DNA of 64,000 nucleotides from Saururus chinensis (taxonomy: Eukaryota; Streptophyta; Magnoliopsida; Piperales; Saururaceae), in the NCBI GenBank assembly GCA_035235625.1, contig CP141144.1, forward strand, positions 20,829,014 to 20,893,013. The letters run 5' to 3'. The notes beneath the pieces are model-generated. The model worked only from the letters and a program-made list of their open reading frames with translations. It had not been told where the DNA came from and ran no database searches. The position numbers were made by a program, and so were the translations under genes. This document shows, piece by piece, positions 58,201-64,000 of the stretch. How positions within the stretch are numbered: the stretch's first letter is position 1; every line of letters starts with the position of its first letter.

Positions 58201-59280
58201 AGACATTATTTTTTATACGTTGGATGTTAATGGAGTGCATTACTTACACATTATCTGAGACATACATAGATTTTAAATTTAGAATGCTTCCATTTACACC
58301 CTGTTAATCTTTTCAATACCCTGATTTAAAAAAAAAATTCAGTCGTTTCTTTTTACGTACTCTATAAAACCTCAAACAGCCCAGTATTTTTCTCCTTACT
58401 TAATTACCCTACCTCAACAAAACCTCACACCTCCCACTCTAACTCTGGTGGCAGCGATAACTCCAGTGGCAGCAACTTAAGTCACCTTTCTCTGCCTTCT
58501 TCTAGTGCTTCTAACCGCAGCCAACAACTAGTTTTGAGCCTCGCGGCCAAATCTTCTGGTCGCGAGCTTTTGGCCTCAACCAGATCTTCTAACCACTAGC
58601 TTTCGGTCACGGCCAGGGTTCTCTACTATGGCCACCGTCAGAGAGAAGGAAGAGGTTGTCGGTGCTGAAGATGAAGAGAGAGAAAAGGGTAAGGTCCACG
58701 TAATATATCTATCTATATATATATAATGTGGGGTATATATATAAAATATTTATAAATTAGAAAGAGTAAATGAGAAACAAAGGAATTAATGGGGAACAGA
58801 TAGACACATTCTTAAACTTTAACAGCAGGAGGAATAGCCCAATCTGGCAAGAACATGGCTAGCTTGACCAAGCTCCAAATTTAATCGAGCGCCATAACCA
58901 GCACCTGCGACCATACTACATATAAGGCTCCAAAACCGACCGATCACCATATCCAGCACATGTGACCATACTATATAAGGCTCTTAACATAGTATATAAA
59001 GGATACCACAGCTATGTCCGATGGTAGATACGTCACCTCCCAAAGTGATTCATTTCTTGCTCCATGGCGTGCATCTTGCCTTACGAAGATCTCTCATTTA
59101 TTATTTTCATATAACAAATTAGTCAATCTTCAGCCTCAACTATGAGTATACAAAATGCAAGTGCCACTATAAACTAGCTAGTTTGTTGTCGTTTAAACAA
59201 CACTAGCTCACCCTACATAAAGGAAATCAGCGGAAGGTTCAGCACTAAAACGTTCCCACCCCTGGAGTTAAGACGAAGAA
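58201..59280 (+). promoter_or_regulatory. Upstream region of the P450 gene
   Basis: 58890-58933 and 58945-58988 are near-direct repeats (CCATANCCAGCAC, GACCATACTA, TATAAGGCTC). TATATAAA occurs at 58993-59000 and CTACATAAAG at 59212-59221. The latter, 60 bases before the ATG, is the better core promoter if the leader is short; the former would give a leader of about 250 nt. 58400-58700 is a mildly GC-rich stretch with no recognised product. Confidence 0.5.
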
Positions 59281-60765
59281 ATGGAGCAGAGTCTATGGCC
59301 GGCAGCTCTCGTGACGGTCCTTGCGCTCCTCTTTGTCCTAAGGAAGTTCTCAACGAGAGCAACAGATGATAAGCCAATAGAATGGCCAGCTGGTCCGCGC
59401 AAGCTCCCCATTATAGGAAACTTGCACCAACTAGCGAAAGGGAGCGACCTGGTCCACCAGAGCCTCGCCAAGCTTGCTGAGGGCTACGGCCGGGTCATGA
59501 CCATCTGGGTTGGCAGCTGGCGGCCCATGATCGTTGTCAGCGACGCAGAGCTTGCATGGGAGGTACTTGTGAGCAAGTCACCAGACTATGCCGACCGCGC
59601 CCTCCCTTCTGTCACAAGGCACCTCACTGCCAACGGCAGCACTGTAGCCACCTCCGATGCCGGGACCCACTGGCACACCCTCCGCCGGGGGCTGCAGTTT
59701 GGGCCCTTAGGACCCAGCAACATCTCAGCACAGGCACACTTCCAGGAGCAAGACATCGAACTCCTCATCGATGGTATGAAAGCAGCAGCTGATCGTCATG
59801 GTGGGGTGATCAAACCTTTCGGTTATATCCGACAAGCCACCATCCGTCTTCTTTGCCGGCTCTGCTTCGGAGCCCAATTTGCGGATGAATCGTTTGTGGA
59901 CAACATGGATAGGGTCGTCGAAGAGAACATCAGCATCACAGGCCACGGCCGCCTCGTGGACGCGTTCGCATTTGCCCGCTTCATCCCATCGGTTCGCCGC
60001 AACGTGGCTCAGACCCTCGCGCTCAGGCAAAAGATCGAACAACTGATCCGGCCCCTTCTCTCGCAAACCCCTCCACCCAATTCTTACTTGCACTTCCTTC
60101 TCTCACAACGCATGCCCGAACCAGTCACCATCTTCAGCATCTTCGAAGTGTTCCTGCTGGGAGTGGATAGCACAGCCTCCACCGCGACCTGGGCTCTCGC
60201 CTTCTTAATCCGCCACCCAGATGTGCAAGAGAAGCTCCACAAAGAGATCACAGAATACTTGGTCGAAAAGCAGGCAACCGTGAAGGTGGAAGATGTGGGC
60301 AAGTTGCAATACCTCCAGGCGGTGGCCAAGGAGACGATGAGAATGAAGCCCATCGCGCCGCTGGCGGTGCCTCACAAGACTGCCAAGGAGACGAGGCTGG
60401 GAGGGAGGAGGGTGGCCAAGGGGACGCAGGTGGTAGTGAATATCTACGCGGTGCACTACGATCCGAGGGTGTGGGCCGAGCAGCATGAGTTCCAGCCAAA
60501 TCGATTCCTAGCTGGTGGAAAGGTCGGTAGTGGTGCAGGAGAAGTGCATCTGCAGTTGTTCATGCCATTTGGAGGTGGGATGAGGGCGTGCGCGGGGATG
60601 GAGCTAGGGAAGCTGCAGGTGGCTCTGCTCCTGGCCAATCTGGTCAGGGCATTCAAGTGGCTGCCGGGAGCCAAGGGCGAGTTGCCTGACCTGAGCGAGG
60701 AGATGACTTTCGTGCTGATGATGAAGAACCCACTAGTAGCCAAGATTGTTCCACATGTTGTCTAA
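59281..60765 (+). CDS. Cytochrome P450, CYP719 family-like (494 aa, intronless)
   Basis: P450 monooxygenase of the CYP719 type, an ER-anchored family that in other plants forms methylenedioxy bridges in isoquinoline alkaloids, lignans or piperic acid, or couples phenols (CYP719B1). Features: N-terminal membrane anchor (residues 2-22), hinge WPAGPRKLPIIGNLHQL, then MTIWVGSWRPMIVVSD. The I-helix is GVDSTAST at 294-301 with Ser instead of the usual Thr, as in CYP719 proteins. ETMR is at 351-354, followed by MKPIAPLAVPHKT, a family signature. The PERF-type motif is QPNRF. The haem loop is FGGGMRACAG (430-439) with Cys437. It is full length, has no stops, and is very GC-rich at third positions. 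The substrate cannot be told from sequence. No other pathway gene lies nearby. Confidence 0.93.
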   Translation: MEQSLWPAALVTVLALLFVLRKFSTRATDDKPIEWPAGPRKLPIIGNLHQLAKGSDLVHQSLAKLAEGYGRVMTIWVGSWRPMIVVSDAELAWEVLVSKSPDYADRALPSVTRHLTANGSTVATSDAGTHWHTLRRGLQFGPLGPSNISAQAHFQEQDIELLIDGMKAAADRHGGVIKPFGYIRQATIRLLCRLCFGAQFADESFVDNMDRVVEENISITGHGRLVDAFAFARFIPSVRRNVAQTLALRQKIEQLIRPLLSQTPPPNSYLHFLLSQRMPEPVTIFSIFEVFLLGVDSTASTATWALAFLIRHPDVQEKLHKEITEYLVEKQATVKVEDVGKLQYLQAVAKETMRMKPIAPLAVPHKTAKETRLGGRRVAKGTQVVVNIYAVHYDPRVWAEQHEFQPNRFLAGGKVGSGAGEVHLQLFMPFGGGMRACAGMELGKLQVALLLANLVRAFKWLPGAKGELPDLSEEMTFVLMMKNPLVAKIVPHVV

Positions 60766-61526
60766 ACCGGGCCCACTTCAGGTTTCTAGATGACCAAGAT
60801 TAATTGGAGTGGGTTTGGAATGAAAGGCCGACATAATAGACATTCCTTAATTTTCAAGAAGTTGTATGTCCTTGTCCTTGTACGGTCTGTCTACCCTGCT
60901 AAAAAAACGGTTGCTCAATGTATTGTCGTTTTAGTTTGTGGGGACCTAAGTGCCAAAAAAATGGCTATAGTACGCGTGTTTTTATAATAATAATAAATAT
61001 TATCTTATTTATATTTTTTTAAAAATATAGATTCAATATTTTATATGTATGCGTAAAATATATACTATATCGGTATTTTGTATTACTTAGTCCTTTGACC
61101 GTTAATTTTTTCAATTTTATAAACTGTTGGCTCTACTTGACTAATAAACTCTTTAATAATATTACTTAATCACTAACTTTCTTTAAATTTATTATAATAA
61201 ATTATTATTTATTAATATATTATAAAAGACATCTTATTTTTAATATTTTAAATTACATAAATTTTTTTGTTATTCATTTAAATATTTATTATTATTATTT
61301 TTTATATATTACTCTTTTCATCTTATATTAATAACTATATTTAAAGATTAATAATTTTTATTAAATGGTAAAAATCACATATGAGAGAAACAAATAAACT
61401 TAAATACCCAATTATTAATATTTAATAAAATAAAACTATTACTAAAAAATAAACTTCAAATCCTCGTACAACTACATCAGTCTTGTGAAGGGGTGGGGGA
61501 AGAGAGGTTTTCAACCCTTGGGGGAA
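60766..61526. other. 3' flank of the P450 and AT-rich spacer
   Basis: 60766-60990 probably includes the P450 3' UTR. 60985-61460 is very AT-rich without features. 61468-61526 carries a purine-rich stretch (GGGGTGGGGGAAGAGAGG..GGGGGAA) that leads into an LTR-like start. Confidence 0.4.
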
Positions 61527-63289
61527 TGTAAGTACCTCATTTTTTTTAGAACCAGGTTCGGGTCTTGGTTAAAAAAAATTAGAACCCGTTTTTGTTTTAG
61601 AAGGCACAGGGGAGGAGAGGACTCATCCTCCCCCAACTCTAATTGAAATAGGAAGAGGGGCAGATTGATCCCCTCTTCCAGCAAATTGCTCCCTTCTCCC
61701 CATACACCCCAAGTTCCCCTCTAAACCTATCTCTCCATTCTCTCTCCCTGCATTCTCTCTCTCTCTCTCTCTCTCAGCCCATCACTCCCTCTTCCTTCTT
61801 CTCTCCCCTTTCTACTTGCACAACCCTAGCCTCTCTTTCCTTACCCCATCCTTCCTCTTCCTCATATTCCAACGAGTAGCAGCTTGAGGAGGATTCCGAT
61901 GGCTAGCAAAGGCTTTGGGGGTAAAGATTTAACAACAAGAGGAATGGGCTACAAAGGGAAGGCAAGAAAGGAAGTTTTTTTTGTGAATTTTAGTGTTCCT
62001 CCCTGATTTGGGTCAACCTCTTCTTCCCCAAATTCGAAATTGGCATTCACAGCAGGCTTTTGGGCAAAAAAGAATGCTCATAACCTTATCCCATCTATTA
62101 TATTTTAGTTGATTAAATTTGTGTTTTCTTAGCCACTAATTAGAGGTTTGAATTGAAATTTTTATAGTAAGTTTTAGAGAGGAGCATTAGCTTTTGGACG
62201 TTAAGCGTTGGAGTAGGCTAAGGTGAAGACCCTCACGTATAACATAGCTTGTTTTTATAGCATGAATCATTATGTTTGCTTTGTGGTGATATATGTATGA
62301 AATGGATTCCCTAACGTATTGTCTAATATGAAATCTTATTTGAATGAGTAATATAAGTCTTCATCTAGTCTTATGCACCCCTTTTATAGTGTGATATGTT
62401 TGAATTGGATATGTATAATGTCAAAGATGTAAGTTGAGTTAATTTTAGGCCCTTCCCAAGGTCTACAATATATGATTGGGTTACTCTATGCATTGCCTAA
62501 TGTATGAAAATAAACAAAGTGAATTTGTATGCACTCCTCCGGCATCTAATATGTGAATTGAGTTAGATATGTATATTATTTCAGCATATGTTATATGTAT
62601 GGATTTTAATTGAACATGTACTTTGCTCCAACGTTGGGACATGTTTTGGATTAAAACAAGCATTACCCTACGCTGGATAAATGTGTGAATTAAAGTAAGT
62701 TTAATTTAATAGTTTGATAGATGTTTTGTATTAAATTGCTTGAAGTATGTTTTATTCTAAAATGCCAATATAAGTTCTGCTCTAAATAGTTTAGTATGCA
62801 CTCAAAATATGTTTTGTACATGTTCAGACTGAAATGATGAATGTTCTCTTGTGTTGATAAAGTGATTTATATAGGATTAGGTTGGAGGATGTATGTTTAG
62901 AAATTGTGTGACTATTACAAAGTTGTGATTTAACTTTAAGATACTCAAGAGGGTTCCACCGGGCATATTTTTGCGCATGAGTTTATTTGCTGATTTGGAT
63001 GTTAAGAAAGGATAGAGTTTCCGTTCACATGGATGATGAGGGAATTAGGAGTAGTTTGATTATTTTTCTTATGAGATCAAATATTTAAATTGTAGTTGCA
63101 TATTAACACCTTTGGGTGAAACTCAATTTATTTTGATTCAATAAAAGCTTAGTAGGAAGGTTATTCAAACTTTAGCTTCAATTCTTTATCACTTGCAGAA
63201 TATTTTATTATCTTGTCACAACTCGAGTTTAGGTGCACTCCGATAGTGTCAATGGTCTTTAGACTCTACTCAAAGCTTGGGTCGTAATA
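61527..63289 (+). mobile_element. LTR-like element (about 1.76 kb)
   Basis: The element starts TGTAAGTACCTC after a purine-rich tract and ends GCTTGGGTCGTAATA, a degenerate form of the GGGTCGTRACA ends seen in this window. It contains a (CT)n run (61754-61775) in a pyrimidine-rich leader-like block and no protein-coding motif. The flanking words CAACTACATSARTCTTGTG (61470 and 63327) are repeated on both sides, which suggests insertion next to a duplicated polypurine region. Borders are moderately secure. Confidence 0.55.
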
Positions 63290-63373
63290 GGAGAGGGCTT
63301 GCAAGTTAAGTCCCCATACAGTCCCTATACAACTACATGAATCTTGTGGAGAGGAAGATAGGGAGGGGGGGAC

Positions 63374-64000
63374 TGTAACGACCCATTTTTCGGTTATGCT
63401 TAACTCGGGGGGTTAAGGGTAATTTAGGATCAGTGTTAAGGGGTTTCATTAGGTGATATCCCCGTATCTGGGTAGAGCTTAGAGTAACAAGTTTAACGAA
63501 TCAAAGAACACGCAAAACGGAGGTCGGGAGCAAAAGCTATGGCCATGGGAAGAGTGCCATATGGGCGGGACCTACACAAAAGTGTAGGATAACCTACCTA
63601 TATGTGGTCTTATTTCGAATGGCTTGTCGACATGAGTTCATCGGTAACAAGAACATGTGATTCCAACGTTAAGGTTGGAAGTTATCGCGTTTTGAGGTTA
63701 GGATATTATTTGAATAAAATAATATCATTCTAGATAGGATCGACGATGTAGTGGATAAGACTGACGACGAAGCAAATAGGATTGCTGATGAAGTGGATAG
63801 GATTGATGATGCAAGCGGATAGGATTGCTGAAGAAGCGGATATGATTGATGATGCAAGCGAACATGGTTGTTGACAAAGCGGATAGGATTAACACGTGTT
63901 AGCCTCACATCTATCTAGTTTTTCTATAAATAGCATCCATGGCATCCAGAGTGAAGGAGAGGAGACTCTCCCACGTTTTCCCATTTCTCTCTCACGTTCA
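63374..64000 (+). mobile_element. Family-B LTR, 5' part, cut by the window edge
   Basis: The LTR begins TGTAACGACCCATTTTTCGG after a purine-rich stretch (GGAGAGGAAGATAGGGAGG). It matches 8183 onward (GCTTAACYCG, GGTTAAGGGTAATT, AACGCGCAAAACGGAGGTCGGGA-like). TATAAATA is at 63925-63932. 63730-63890 has repeated GATAGGATTGMTGATGMAG words, an imperfect 24-30-bp tandem repeat. The rest lies beyond the window. Confidence 0.8.

Noticed and set aside
59268-60743. Long minus-strand and alternative plus-strand frames over the P450
   Set aside because: Shadows of a GC-rich coding sequence; the 494-aa plus frame explains the region completely.

Overview
This is nuclear DNA of a flowering plant. The genes have spliceosomal introns, and the space between them is filled with plant LTR retrotransposons (Ty3-gypsy and Ty1-copia), hAT, CACTA, Mutator and Stowaway-type elements and LINE relics. 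The strongly GC-rich reading frames of the P450 and of the first SDA1 exon, together with a CYP719-family P450, fit a non-grass monocot or a magnoliid. The sequence alone does not fix the species. No rRNA, tRNA or CRISPR was recognised.

Layout. 1-16 kb is almost pure retrotransposon: a copia 3' end, then two LTR families. Family A starts TGTAATATCC and ends GGTCGTGACA. Family B starts TGTAACGACCC and ends GGGTCGTTACA. They are nested in each other; one family-B solo LTR (8183-10752) keeps a 5-bp target duplication and carries a 20-bp minisatellite. 15.5-22.5 kb holds a CACTA end, a hAT element with a perfect 8-bp target duplication, a short BUD13-like gene (158 aa, C-terminal part only), and a hAT-like element that has captured a piece of a cytochrome b561/DOMON gene. 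22.5-30.3 kb is another family-A LTR followed by a decayed Ty1-copia element.

31.4-51.1 kb is the gene-bearing core, all on the minus strand: SDA1 (ribosome biogenesis, 14 exons), a KDEL-tailed papain-type cysteine endopeptidase (4 exons), and a 63-aa conserved membrane protein (2 exons). A 4.6-kb Mutator-like element between the last two encodes a transposase C-terminus joined to a plant mobile domain (PMD). 51-57 kb is LTR inside LTR, the clearest nesting in the window. 59.3-60.8 kb is an intact intronless CYP719-like P450 on the plus strand, preceded by tandem repeats and a diverged copy of its own promoter. The last 2.5 kb returns to LTRs and runs off the window edge.

The genes are unrelated housekeeping or specialised functions and form no operon or evident pathway cluster. 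The most interesting points are the MULE-PMD fusion, the hAT gene capture, the truncated BUD13 with a new first coding exon, GC-AG introns in two neighbouring genes, a possible 2-nt frameshift in SDA1 exon 9, the CYP719-like P450 with its repeat-rich promoter, and sibling LTRs that show graded CpG loss.
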